Assembly (NCBI RefSeq): GCF_031753505.1
Contig: NC_089686.1
Coordinates: 46,089,272 to 46,153,271, forward strand
Origin: Anomalospiza imberbis
Lineage: Eukaryota > Chordata > Aves > Passeriformes > Viduidae
Reading direction: 5' to 3'
DNA length: 64,000 bases
The position numbers were made by a program, and so were the translations under genes. Shown here piece after piece: positions 1 to 14,570 of this stretch; the stretch's first letter is position 1; each line of letters begins with the position of its first letter. Under the pieces are notes generated by a model. That model saw only the letters and a program-made list of their open reading frames with translations. It was not told where the DNA came from and did no database searches.

Positions 1-1610
1 CAAAATCAAAGCAATAAATTGATTTTAAAGATCTGGCAAAAACTATGATGACCAAAATCATGTACAAAAATTAGCACATTTAGGAAATTACCAAATGCCT
101 GTACATTCCCATTGGGGCCCTCAGAAACATGGTAACTGCACAAAAAAGTTTTCCTTGAGTTTCCAACACGAAAATACAGATGTTTTTTATTACAGCAAAC
201 AGCAAATAGCAAATTTATATGAAACCAATAAAAAACTTTCAGATTCTGCCTCAAACATAGCAAGATTACAAGAGAAAGAAGATAAAGCATTTACAGCAAT
301 TATGTGCCTCAATGGTGGCTTATCAAGATATGTGAATACCAAAGATCACACAAATGCCATTTAAGAGAGTAATAAAGTATGTACAATAATAGGCTTTAGC
401 AATATTGACACTTGCAGGGAAGCAGAAGGTAAGCTGTGTTAAATAAATCTTAATAAATCCCATTAAAGTAAGCACTGTTTACTTGCTATAAAATCAAATC
501 ACTAACACAGCTGTCCATGCAGAATATTATCCACGTGGTTTCAGATAAAGAAGACTTGTATCTTCATCTTTCAGTTTTCCTTGACAAATGGAAATTTGTC
601 TTTTGCCCTCTTCAGCAATTTGTCTTTTGTCAACACCTTTTGAACGATGAAACTTTATAAGCCACACAGCTGACAAGTTCGCTTCTAGGACTTCAACAGG
701 AAAACTAAACCAGATATCCAACATGCAGATAGATTTAAAATTAGTTCTTTGATGTGGTAAAAGGGCAAAAAGTAATTTATTTTCTTAGTTTTCAATTTAT
801 GTGTCATACTATAATAGTATTTTACCTTCTATTTATTTAAATGTCCTGAAATGCAAGCATACAAACATCTATATATCTCACTCTTAGTATTATAGTTCTT
901 ATATTTTATATAAATATTCCCCCGTAACATAAAACATAACCAAAAATTAATGTGTTAGAGCTACTCAAAGAGGCTCTAATTTGCATTGGTTATAATTGCA
1001 TTATAATGTTTACATTAATTATAACAATTAAAAATGCTTCAGTGAGTTAAAAATACCAGCTTAGACCACAAAATGTGCAGATCTCATCTTTGAACATATC
1101 ATCCAAGAAGTACAAATGTTTTAATTTAATATTTGTATTGAACCTTGATTTGTTTAAATCTCCCTAGCATGCATACAATTAAATGGATAGAGCTTGTGTG
1201 GGTTAAGCTGGTCTATCCTACACACACTGAAGAGAACTAGACTTGGTAGCTATGGGGATCATATGGATTTCCACGGAAACCAGAGGATAAGTCAGAGAGG
1301 ATCTATATAAAACACTGAATGTTTCCCTGCAGTGTCTCATCAGAGAGCTAACTCTCCAGCTGCTGGCTGCAACAAGGCAAGGAAGAGCTCAAGTCATAAA
1401 ATAAATCAGATCTGGGTTTCAGTCACTTTGGAAGTGGAAGCTTTTAGTTTCATTTGGCTTATTGTACTGACAGGTCCGTGAGCAAAAGAAACAGACAAAA
1501 ACTACCCAGAGTCAAAAGTCAGAAATAAACACTCATGGCTATGGTGTAGGTTAAGACAGAAACAAGGCAAACAAACAACAACAAAAAACCAAATCTCAAA
1601 CTAATCTCCA

Positions 1611-1630
1611 AGTGCTCTCAAGTGCTCTCA
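1611..1630. repeat. Perfect 10-bp tandem duplication
   Basis: AGTGCTCTCA occurs twice head to tail with no mismatch. No functional context is visible. Confidence 0.9.
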
Positions 1631-4600
1631 ATGTCATTCATGTGAAGACACCCAGCAAAATTCCTGATTTTCAGTCATTGTCCAGAAAGAAGAAAAGATT
1701 GGTTTACCTCATGTAGATGTTTTCTGACTGCACATGAAATCACAAATGCCTTGTCTTGCTGCTCCTCTCTGGACAAAAATTACTGAAGGGAAGTGACAAT
1801 TTAGACAGTGATTTTGAGTATCTTCGAACATCATAAATGTGTATAATCCCTTCTCGTACTAAAACATCATGTTCATAGTGCTTCTGTATAGTAAGAGATT
1901 GAGACAGTTCCTTGTACAAAATCTCTGTTTGTATGAAGAGAAAACCAAATTTGTGCATAAATGCACTTGTACACATACATAAGTGAATTTAAATACAGAT
2001 GGCTTAATGTTTTTTCACTGGTCTTTGACTTGTCTGGTCTGCTCAATCTTCCTTTTTTTTTCCTATAAAATCCATGTATTTTAGCATATGACTTCTTTTT
2101 TCTTGAATCTCTGTTACTCAAAAGGAGCAAGGACTATGAAGTAGTTAAGTAAAATAAATTAAAAAAGGATAACTTATTTAGCCAAAGATTCAGAGTGTGA
2201 TACAACATTTCTTTGTGTACAAAGGAAAGATTTGAATTGGAATTGGGGTGATATGGGTGTGATTCAGCAAAGTTGACATACACAGAAAAGCCTGCATCCC
2301 ATTCTTTTTTGTATCCTTTGCTTTGTTCCTCATTACAAGACATCTTTAAAGAAATAGGCTCTGTCTAGGCAGGGATTTTTATGTCTTCTTGATTTATGAC
2401 CTCCAGGTGAGTTTTCTCCAGGAAAGCAGCATTTCACATTTGTGCCTTTAATGGGACATACATTCAAGAGGCAAGGTAAATGTTTTCGAGAAATAAAATA
2501 CAGTAGGGCACAGTGACTTTTGGAATTTACGCCATCTCCCTTATGCAGCCAAGTAGTGACAAGCAGACATCTGCTCCAACATTTCCACAAGGTCTTCTGC
2601 CCACATAAAATAAAGTACACTTTATTTTATTGACAGCTCCAGACTTACTTTAGAGCTTTATCCTGCAATTACTGCAATGAATGGAAAGTTGGGATTTTTG
2701 TATGATCTTTCAACATGAACTATATCTGCTTTAAGACTGGCACCAGAGAACTCTGAGGCTTGTCATGAAATAGTGATGCCAAGCTTGACTTTAAGCATAT
2801 AGTCTCTGACATGAGGAAATTTTATGCAAGTGGAACCTATTCTCTGTTTTCTAGACAGATTTCAGATAGGTTCACTGTGCTCTGATTTGTATTCTTTTTT
2901 TAATGCATAGTAGCTTTACCTGTAGCAAACTGGCTAGCCTCTACAAATCATTTCCCACAGGTTCTTGGAAAGGTATCAAATCCAGAAAGAAGGTTAATTA
3001 ACTTTGCAGTCAAGCTGATAAAGCACAAAACTTATTTGCAGCAGGTACACTGACTAAATACAGATGGTTAATCTTGATGAGGACATCAGCCGTCAATAGT
3101 CCTTTAAGCTTTTACTTCCCTCTAAATATCATTTTGGCTGTGATATCTCCCCTGCTATGAAATTTCAGATAGATGGAAATTCCTGAGAGGTTTCTGAGGC
3201 ATACAGTTTGAATCTCTGCATATTTCTGCCAAAGGAATGAGAAATTACCTAATGTGCTGCTCTGGCCTCATTTTGCTGTTGGAATGATGATGTTACTGGC
3301 ACACATGTACTGGCAAATTCTCTTAGGAATCCTTTTGGATGAAAGGCATTATCCAAATGTAAATTTTAACTTTCAGCAATATCACTTGAAACTTTGGATT
3401 AGAAATTACATGAGCAGATGTTGAATAGGCTGGCTAATTCTCTTTGAAATGCAGGGCATAAGGTAACACTGCAGTCCTGGTTTGAGTCTAGAACAATAGG
3501 AATTCAGGGAGGCCAGGAGTTAACAGCAAGGGATACTGGAAAAGACAGGCAAGGTCTGTAAATGTCCTTGCCTGCTCACTTATCTTTTTTGAATATACCT
3601 CCACAGCTCTCTTGGTAGCATGGCTTCCAGCAGGCCACATTTCCATCGACTCCAGGAGATGCTGCTCAACATTCACTCATTTTGCACCACTGACAACAGG
3701 ATGCTGCTTCCTCTGCCACATGTTTGAAAAGACCTGATTTGTTCTAGAGCTGGGTCTTTTTACTATGTTCTTTAAGGATGCATACACTGATTTATGAACA
3801 CAAGATTCCAAACAATCTGTGTGCCAGAACTGTTCAGTCCCACTTTAGAAGTACATTAGAACCTGACTTCAATGTTCAGCCTTTTTGCAATTGTCAAAAA
3901 ATGAAGGTATCTTAGAAGTTGTCCCTGCTGATGTTCAGAGCTGGTTTGTTTTGCTTTTTACCAGTTACCCTCCCACCTTTACATCTGATCCCATATCCTG
4001 TATTCTGTATTCTCTGTCAATCCTGTATCCTGCTCTGAAATGCACATTCATGCATTTTTTAAGTCAGCACAAAAGATTCCTGCCAAAGGCCAGGCGATGC
4101 CAAAGGGGCCTCTTCTTGACATCTCATATCCATTCCTGTGAGGAACATCTCAGCAAACATTTGGTTCTCCTCCAGACATCTCTCGAGTCCATACAGAATG
4201 TGAGAGATGGCATGCTGAGAAGTCAGGAGCCAGGAACAAGGAATTGTGCAAATCCTGTCCACTGGCTTTCTGTGTTAAGTTGTGCACGTGTGCTGAGCCC
4301 AACGACACAGACACTGGCTGGAAAGTCAGCAGCAGATGGGTCAGTCTGGGACCCAGAGGTGACCAGATCTCCCACCACAGTCAGGCTGCACTGCTCTGTG
4401 GGGTCAAGTGAAAAGCCTCAGGGTTGAGATGAAAGGCAGATAGGGGCCCAAGGCCAACATTAAGGACAGTGTAACTTCGACTACAGCTGCAGCTTTACTG
4501 ACATAGCAGAACTATGCAAAACTGTAAGGGCACACGTACACAGATTCTTCACTGAATGCTTTCTGTGGGTCACCCCACTATTTGCAGTGATTTAGCTTTA

Positions 4601-7600
4601 GACAAAGCAGCAAGGTGCTGTCTTCCTCCAGAAAAGTTTTCCCAGGTAATAACCTGTACTGTTGACACAGACAATAAAAAAATGCTGTTTTTTCACTTGC
4701 CCTAATCTTGCTAATTTGTGATTAGACAGCTGGGGTAAAAATTAACCAGAAAGAGAATGAAAACTACTGAAATAAAAGTATCTGCTACCTAACCTGCATC
4801 ATTCTCTGCATTTCCAGCACACACACATCCTCAATAATAACACTATCCCACATTCATTCAAGACCTATCATGCACTGTGACTTCACAAGCTGTTTTAGGA
4901 ATCCAGTGTGGAGAGGTGATTTCCATTTATAGACAAAGCAGGGCACAGAAAACACTGTAAAACAGAGGATAACTGTTGCACTCTATTTAGCTGAAAATTT
5001 AAAGCAAGGTTTCTAGCCATGAAAATTCCTCCAAGCTGTAATCAGACCACCATACCATTAGTGGATCTTCTCCTTTACTGAATTTACCTCTGACCGTCAA
5101 TTTATATCCATACAATTGTTCCAGAAAAGGGCCATCATCTAGTTTTATGTATGATGGATGGGTAACAATGGCCTGATGCTGGGATAACAGGCGAATGAGC
5201 CACCTACTGAATTGTTTATACCAGACATAAGGGTCTCTCAAAGGTGCCATTCACATGCAAAATGGCCAAGATTGTGCTACAAATCTGTATCCAGTAAAAG
5301 GAAGTACAGGAAGCATAGGTGTTGTACTCACTGGATCACTGGCATTGGAAACTAAAGAAAGAAAACATCAGAACTCTTTGCTAAATTCAAGTCTTGCTCT
5401 CAAGTCTCTGTACCAGCAGAATCCCTTCAAAAACCTTGTGGGTTTAAAGTTATCATAGTGGCTCAGGTTTAAAACACAGTGAGGTGGAGTGTTTCCACTG
5501 ATTTTATTGACATTTTTATTGAGATGACCACCACGACTAAGATTTTGCTGTATTTTCCAATGGAACAAATGAGAAAGTATGTGATTTTGTGCACACATTG
5601 CTGACTTTCCAGTGGATGTGAGACAGTGGTCATTTCTGTCTTGCTTGTCTGTTTTTTGATAGTTGAAAAGTCAAAACTCCTTGTATTTTTAGCTTCTGCT
5701 TTACTAGAAAAAACCAAGCAGCTACATGGCAAATTAATCTAAGAGTTTGCAGTAATGTTCCAAATTTTTGAAGTACCACTGACATAGTAAAAGTATACCT
5801 AGGAATGTAGAGATAATCTTGAAGATAACCGGTATTACCCCACTATATTAAGTAATTAAACCTTAGAGACCCCGGAAGAAAAAAGAGCAATATAGTCAAA
5901 ACTACCTTCTAAAGACCTTTTACTAATCTCTATTACTGGCATTCATTTTGACCAATACACACTGCCATATAATCTCTATGAATATTTACTGAGGCCTTGC
6001 TGCTGGTTCACTATTTTTACCTAGACAACAAGATTCATGGAAACATTGACAAATCATAATCTAATCACAGATGAGATACTGTAAACGAGCTTTACGTGAC
6101 TGTACTGGAGTGGCTCAACAGGTTTTGATACGTGTGTGGTGCACCTCTGAGTTCTTTATGGGGACATCCCATTAGATTTACATCCACAAGGGCAATCTTT
6201 TATTGGTTTGAGAACTTGCAACAGCCAGTTCCTACTTCACCTCAGCAAATTGCTCTTATTTTGTTTACCTATCTATCTATTTGCCTCAATTTGGAAGATC
6301 CTTTATTGTTTGGGGATTTTTATTGTTTGTTTGTATTTCTCAGATAAAAGTAGCTGCATGCAACCTTGTCTGTAACCATGCTGATCTGTTTTCACCATGA
6401 ATTTTCAGATGCCTGCTTGTGTTTGGCCCAAGGCTGATACATTTGTTCCTCACACCTATAGTTCCTTGAATGGCACCTTCTTCAAAACCAGTTACTGTGC
6501 ATTGATTTCAGTGAGCAGTTTGTAACTGGCTCATTTGTTGGCCACACAGCTACTTATTGATCAGTGACTTTAATATTTTACCAAACCAGAAGGAGCCAAG
6601 AGCTGCTCTGTCTACATTTACACACAGATTGACCTGCTAGCTGTGCATCAGGAAGATGGAAAGGGATTCAAACACAAGGGTTTTTTTTTTTTTTTAAGTT
6701 AATGAATGCTGCAGTATTATCTGTGGTAGATGAGTTTCTCTTTTCTGTCAGTCAATTTTAGTCAATGTTTCTCAAATCCTAAATGAAATCCAGGAGTTTG
6801 AAACATGCTCAGAAAAAGTGCTGCCCTGGAGAAATTGCTGCTAGAGGAAGCAGCAGTTCAAGCCCCCTTGGAGATAATCTCAAAAGTATGATAAAGATTT
6901 TATTCAGTTAGTCAAAAATATGAAGATATATGAGTATGTCCACAAACACTGAGGAAGCTTGATACCTATTGTGAAAATAATATTTTACTGTATATGGTTA
7001 ATCATCACAAAAGAAATAGAAATAATCACAAAAGGCCAGGTAATTCCATATAAATTATCTCTGTTTCAGCTCATTCCAACTTCTTGGATTATATGGAAAC
7101 AGGACAAAAATCTAATGTATAGTATGATAGTATGATATGTATAGTATGATCTGTACATAGTATACATCTAAAGTATAGTATGTAAAATCATTGAGAGGGT
7201 CTGGCAGTACTGCACTCTGTACAGAACCTCTTTTCCGTGAGGACTGAGGCCACAACTTCTATGATAAAATTCATCCAACTTTCCTTTCCGTACGATACTA
7301 TGAATCATTAGTGTGAATAAAACTCTGAGAAAGCCTGTTTCTGACCAGGCATTGTGAAAGGAAGCATAGCCATCTGATACAAACACTGCAGATATCAAAC
7401 AGGGCATAAAATGAAGTCCACCTCTTTCCCCTTGTCTAATTAATTCCATTCTAGAAACATTAGCCATATCCATAAACTGTGAGCATTGTTGCAGATCTTT
7501 TGGGAGGTGCTCTTTTACGTCATACCCTTTTCATTCAATATTGTTAACGTGAAAATACGCAAGACAATGTAGTGAGCTTTGTTATGGTTACTAAAGATAG

Positions 7601-7727
7601 AGATCTACACATTCACCCCCTGCCTTTTTTAAGGCACCTTTGGCCTCATGGTTTTGTTCCTCCATGCATGGGTACAGTGTCTCTTGGTACTAGGGAGTCG
7701 AGGGAGTAAACATTGTGCCAAAGGGAA

Positions 7728-7774
7728 AATAGTCTCTATGCATGACAACCTTTAATAGTCTCTATGCATGACAA
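7728..7774. repeat. 21-bp direct duplication, period 26
   Basis: AATAGTCTCTATGCATGACA plus a final A occurs at 7728-7748 and again at 7754-7774, separated by 5 bp. It looks like a recent local duplication in noncoding DNA. Confidence 0.9.
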
Positions 7775-10700
7775 TCTGTCGTGCTCAGCCAGAGAAGCAA
7801 GGGAGAAGCTGTGTTTCCCATCTGCACTTGGAGCTCAATGGATCACCAGGTCTGAATATGGCTCATCTGGTTTCCAACAGCACAGAGTAATTTGTAAAGT
7901 TCCATATTAAATCACTCCAGTCTGAAGAATTTTTGACAAATATCCAGAAGTCTATAATGCATATATGGCTTCATCACACAGAATCTGAAATGCAGACTAC
8001 ACTGATGGTGCAGGGATTCAGGATGAATCCACTGATGGTGGTGGGTTCAGGATTTTCTTGGATTATGCAACATTTATTCACCCCATATAAAGTAAATAGT
8101 AATGATACAATACAGATAAAAATCCAGTGCCCAGGTCAGGGGTTGTACAGTAAGGAGTAAAGATACACAGATGGCGACTACCCAAGTGAACTTTACTGCA
8201 ATATGTACATAGGTGGAAATTCATTATTCATAAGTATGCAAAATAATTTTCCCTTTTTATAAATAATCTGTTTATCTGGCTTGTGGGCCTGTTCATGTGG
8301 AGAAATACCCATCACTTCAGTTAAGAAAACTAGTGGGCCATATTCTCCTGTGGCATGGTTTGTCTTTCCTGCATTAGTACAGTCCATGGTGTGATTGTGA
8401 TTACAGCAGGATAGAGATACTACATTCTATTGTGAGTGGCTCCCCTTATATAAACATCTTTATGAACACCATGAACACACCGCATGTATAACACTCACAT
8501 TGTAACCATGCTACATTTTCAGTTCAGGTAAAAGCATGTGACTTCTATGTACAGACAAAGCAAACATGAAGCAAAACCAACCAATCAAACCCATGCAAAA
8601 TACATTTATGTAAAATTCAGTAAAACAAGCAATTGATTATAAGGAAAAGACCAACATGTTGCACAAGCTGTGAAATAAGAAGACCTGGCTTCTCTGCTCA
8701 ATAGCAAGGGTTGAGCTTATAGACCAATATTAGCCTTTCTTTTACTTCATGAGGTTTGCAAGAATCTAGGGCCTCAGAGATCACATACCTGCCAGATTCC
8801 ACAGAAATCATCCACCAGCTACATGTGTTGGCTGGGAATAGAAGATGAATAGGTGGACAAATCCATAGTACATCACTGGGTGACCTTAACTGCAATGTGA
8901 AAACCTGAAGCAATAAGAAAAAAAAATAGTTTATTCAATACAGTAGACCATAGGAAGCAGAGGGATTTTACACTCAGTTAAATGTACATTTGTCCAGTGT
9001 TCTGCTTTTCTGTTCCTCCTTCTGTTCCCAAGCCAAGTACATAAGTGAAATGGAGCACCACAACCTGTGGTAGGAAAAGACGTAGAGAAGCTAAAATGTC
9101 CATAGTGCAGCTGAATCTCCAGAAAGGCCCTGTGGCTTTCAGCTATTTCCATTTTCCTGTGGGTTCTGCAGCAAGGCAGGGGGGGCAGCTGCTGAGCAGT
9201 GAGGTGCAGTGCTCATGCCCAGTTTTCCCAGCAAGCCTAAGGCTCTCATACAGAGCAGCAGGGAAGCAAGATAGCAGTGAACAGTTTTTGCTTTGCCTGT
9301 GAAGGATTCAAGTTTTCCTCCCACACCAGCTCTTTGTACACTTCTGGGCAGTGGATTTCATTGACCTATACAAAGAGTCCTTTTACCTGGAAAATCACCC
9401 AATGAGCTTCCTCATCCCTGTAGGATCAATTGCCTTGTAGTACAAAGGAATGGTGCAAAAACCCTTCCTGGAGAAAGAAGGAATGAAACTCCCCAGCAGA
9501 AGATGCCTTGCAGTCAGCTCTGTGCCATGTGCTTTGTACACCTGGTGGGTGCATCTGTTCCAAGCTCTCCTTGTTTCCAGATAGTACTTTGACTCACAGT
9601 GACAATGATTAACTGCTATATCTTGTCTGTAATATGACATCTCCCTCTCAGCATCCACTTCAGCCTCGTGTGACACAGAAGCAAACAAAAACCACCAATG
9701 AAACCCACTCTTTTCATCCCTTCTTCAAAAAATACCTTCCATTCCTCATTTGTTTCAGAGGTGTAGAAGGCAAAGCACCTTCCATGTGGGAGTTGCAGGC
9801 TGATGCCACTTCACGTTCTGCTATCTGGGACTGTTTCAATTGAAAACCAATTAGAAGTATTTAGATTGTTTAAATAAAAGCTACAACTTTACCCTGCCAA
9901 TGATTCGTAATATTATTTTTAAAGTCTGTTATCATTCCCCTGATTTGAGATTTTGACTTAAAAGAATTGTAGCGGGTCTCAGGGATGAAGCTGTGCAGAA
10001 GTGCTGAACCTGTTGCCTCAGGACATATACTGCTGGGGTGTTAGATTACAATTAATCGAAAGAGAGGAATGAGTTTTTCAGGTCAATACATAACAGCCTT
10101 TCTAGTAGGATAAAAAAAGATCCTGTGTGATTGCCAAGTGGCTTTTTTTTTCCTATGTCTGTGTGAACATTTTGATCATTACAAGTGGTCACTTTGCTAA
10201 CATTAGGAATATCTCACTGGGAACTGGTGGTCACTGCTGACACAGCAATAGAAGTTTTCCTTGGACTTCTATCCAGTGACAAACAAAAGGAAGGAAATGA
10301 CCACATGGACAGCATAGCTATTTCTTAGGTCATCCAAGTACAAAAATGATATCAAAAAGGAGGACTGCAGAGAAAGGATCAGCATATAGACTGAAGGTAA
10401 CAGTAGCAGGTCTGTATTTTCTTTCAAGTAGGTATGATGTGTAATAACTTTAAATAAGATTGTTAACAGCTTTGCTTCTTTCTGTCTTGTTTTCAACAAA
10501 TATAACTAAACTAGGGATATTTGCCTACAGCTGTCACCAGAACCCAAATATTTCAAATTGGTATATTCTACATGTACCTAGTTATAGATATAAAACCTCC
10601 AAATACTGAAAATATGTAATTCTGTCGGTCCAGTGATTGCAGTGTAACTGTTAATGTTGATGAAGAACAAAAGGAAAGTTTTTGACCAAAGTGATTAAAA

Positions 10701-13700
10701 AAAAAAAATTGGAAATGCAAAGAAAATTTCTCAAGTTATCTTATGATGTTTTTAAAATGGCAGCCTATTCCCATGCGATGCATGGAATGTTAGTAACAGG
10801 TGAGTTAAAGAGCAGTTTTTAATATCAGTATGATGTTTCAATACATTCACAATATTTATTACAGTATAATAGGAACATTGAAAGCATTTCTAATACTCTA
10901 GAATCTCAGTAGTAGCATCATATCACAACCCTTCTTCTTCTCATATTCAAAGTTTTTTCTTAATAGAAGCAAGAATAGCAGGTATTGGAAAGGAAGACTT
11001 ATGTGATTAGTTGTTTAGGGGCTTGTGTTGGTTCTGTCTTTTATTGGTTAACATTATAATTACACCACTTATAGTACCAATATCACTAGAAACATAACGT
11101 CAAATATTAACTTTGTGAGTGTCTTGAAAAATACTGCTGGACTTAAAAGGATATTTGATCCTAAAATATCTTTGCTGTGCAATTTATAAAGATTTCAATC
11201 TTACCACATGAATGTACTGCAAGATTAATTTCTTGCATTATTCCTTGAAAGGCAGCCATGGTCTGATATTAAGGTAAACCACAATATACTTATTTTATTC
11301 TCACGTTCAAGGCTCACACCTTCTTTTGTCTGTTGGAGCAATTGTAAAGGTTTTAGCAAGGCCTCTCAAACACTTACTGGTTTCTGTTTGCACAGCTCTA
11401 TGGTCATTAGAGTTAGAAGTTTAATACAGTGAATAAATACCTCTCCAAGACCTGCTGACTGCCTTCCACATTCATGTACTGATGTATTAGAGCATGATAC
11501 AGTTCTTATTTTGGTTGTGCATGTCTTCAAGATTGCATCAGAATTAATTCTTCTCAGAACTGTGCGAGGATCTTCAGTGAGGACACCAAAGGGGGCCTTA
11601 TTGAACTCATGTCATATGAAAAACTGATTTAGCCCGGATTTGGAAGGATGTGCGAGTACACAGTAAATGGATAGATATGCAGAGCAACCACATTGTGAAA
11701 GGCTCTTTTACCTAACTTTGTGGATCTGAAGTTTGAGCACATAAGACTTCACAAATGCCTCACTTACTCTGTCCAGCTCAGGCCAAGACGGGGTATCATT
11801 TTCTAGAGCTGCCCATCTTCCTCTCTGAACTAATGGAGATCTACATGAAACCATAAAGCCAGAGAGCTGTCTTTAGAAGGCTGAGCTTAAGTGAGTCTTT
11901 GTAAATGTGACAGCACATATCCCTAGAGATTTTATCTTATTTAAAAAATAAAACAGATACTTTCACAAATTGGCTGCAGCAGCATGGGCTATTTTAGATG
12001 CATTTGACACAGGTTTTGCGGTATATCTGCCCTTTGGTGCTGCAGGAGTGATAGCAGGGTAGACGTGCCTTTAGGGAAACAGATGTCATTTTATTCAGTA
12101 ATTCATGCAAGGCATTGAGAGCCCTGATGTCTCCACAATGTGCTGATTGTAGGCTGAGTACCACTGGGTGTGCACTGTTGATTCCTTCTTCAATGTACTA
12201 CTTTGTTTTCTCATCTATAATGCTCTTTCTAAGTAATAAGAACAACTTAAAATAAAGCCATGAACAAACTAGGCACTACATAATGAAAAATCATCATCTT
12301 CAAGGCTCCTTCTGAAATTCTCAGATCTTGCATTAAAAAAAAAAAAAAAGCCTGTGGTTCCTGCACATCAGTAATATTTTCTTATATAAGTGATACAGTT
12401 AAAAAGGCAGTACAAAATCTCAAAGTCATTGTTTCCCTTCCTTGGGCACTATGTAGAAAGAATTAGAAACTATGCCTGTTTATCTGGCATTTATCTCAAA
12501 CATGTGTGAACTACCAAAAGTAAAAAGAAGTTATTTGTAGAGAACAAATATCTTTCCTTATCTACTTTTTCTTCAGGCCACTGAATCTTAACTGGCAAAC
12601 AGAAATGGTTTTGTGGCTCAGTGACTTATCAGTCTTCATCAGAAACATTTATTTACAAGCTGTTTCTCAAAGTTGACTGTATTATACAGTAAATTCAAGT
12701 GTTTTATAAGCTAAGAGTCAGCACTTTAGCAAACTGATAAAACAGTACTTACATGAACAGTAGCATCTATGCTTTTGACCCAACATGTTTACTTACAGAT
12801 GAGGTATTAGTCCCAGTCTAGAGGGTTAGTTCACTACAGTACAGAATTATTTCTGAGATTGACAAACTAGCTCAGTCTAGCCCCTGGGTATCCCCTTGAT
12901 TAATTCAAGGTACAAACAGAGGTTTATACAGAGCATGCTGCACCATCAACCCTCCTCACTCCTCATCTTGACCTTCCCCAGAATTAGCAACCCCTGATGC
13001 AAGCTTGTCACCCCTGAGTCTCTACTACTCATTTGGATTTTCTTCAAATCCATGTATTTTCCTCTCTTTGAAAAGCCACTGAAGCTCCATTGCATAGGTC
13101 AGCTGTGTGCCAGCTGTATCCACAGTATGGTGAGACACTCCTTGCTGTTTGTTTTGAGGTTTCTTGCACTTTCCTTGGAAGGCACTGCTTATCATGTTGG
13201 TGCCAATGACAATTTATGGGATTTGCAGGCTTGGCTGCCAGAATTAGCATGACACACCTCTTTGTAATTGTGTTCTTAATATTCTCCTACCATAACTGCT
13301 TCACAGTAATTCCCAAAAAAACCCACAAAAGTGTTTCCTGGACTGCCAGCTCTTGAGAGAACTGTATGTGGAGGTTGCCAACACCAATTCCTCTTATTCC
13401 AAGAGGAAAGATTACTTTGTCCTCTAGAGAAATGAACTGTGCATAGAGGGAAGAAGATCCTGGGAGGTCAGAGTGTAGGGAGGAGAGACAGGCCATTCCA
13501 GTCTGTAGAAGATTTTGAAGAAGGACATGTCTCTCTGTGAGCTCTGAAGATGGCTTTAGATTCAGTTTAGGGTTCCTTTCTCCTTGAAACACTAACAGTT
13601 TTCTTTAATTCTAAAGAATGTCTAATTTAGAAAGGTAAAGGATAGAAATTATTCCCTTTCATATCTATTGCCTTAAAAATATGCGGATCAAAGCCATATA

Positions 13701-14534
13701 GACTGAAATTAATGTAGTATGCAAACTGACACATGAGATCTTTGTGCATAGAATTTATTACAAACACAAGCCTATCAAGACACTGAGATTAAAAAGAAAA
13801 AAATGATAAAATGAAAATCCATCTTGAAAAATTAATCTAACAAAAAAATTTCCAGATTTCAATTGAAATCTTCATATTTTTTTGAACTTGAGTGGAAAAG
13901 CTTATTTATATTTTTCCTTTTCCCTCTATATTCACCTTGAATTCCACCTTCCTAATGTTTCTTCAGCGATGTTTATATTTCCAAGTTCCAACATAAATAG
14001 CTGGTCTCTTTCCGCCCATCTAGACATAGTCCAGCAGTTTTTTAACATGCTTTCCAGTTTACCTGCACGGCCTTGTGAGCACATTTGATGGCAGAGGTAG
14101 ATGGCAGAGTTACTCCCCTACGTGTCTCAGTGTTACAGACTTTCTCTTTAGTCAAGACAACTTCTAAGACAGATATATTTACTACATCCTGTACATCTCT
14201 TCCTCTAAGAGCCATGGTTAAAACTTACCTTAATAGTCATACAAACACAAAATTAAAACCAGGAAAGAGGTTTTACTTTCCTGTTACATAGTTTCTCCAT
14301 CAGCAGCAAACCCTAACAAAACTTCTCAGTGGGGAGTTAAACTTTGATGTGGAGCATATCTCCAAGAAACATTTAGACTTAGGGAGTTAATGGACTATAT
14401 CCTCCATTAGCTAAAAATCATGATAAGCCTAGTGAAAATGAGGGTGGCTGGTAACAATTGCAGACATATCCTGTTCAGGTGCCTCCTTCAAGACATGCCC
14501 ATTTTGTCTACCTTTTAGACAGGTAGTGAGGCCA

Positions 14535-14570
14535 TATAGGCTTGGAAGGACCTCAAGGATTCCTATGTAC
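14535..14570 (-). mobile_element. Possible tiny CR1 remnant
   Basis: GGCTTGGAAGGACCTCAAGG resembles the reverse complement of the CR1 3' end (GGTTGGAAGGGACCT...). Only about 25 bp are similar and no octamer repeat is attached, so this may be chance. Confidence 0.3.

Noticed and set aside
3885..4427. 180-codon plus-strand ORF, the second longest in the window
   Set aside because: No domain, biased noncoding-like composition, no splice or promoter support, and a competing ORF on the other strand; length is compatible with chance.
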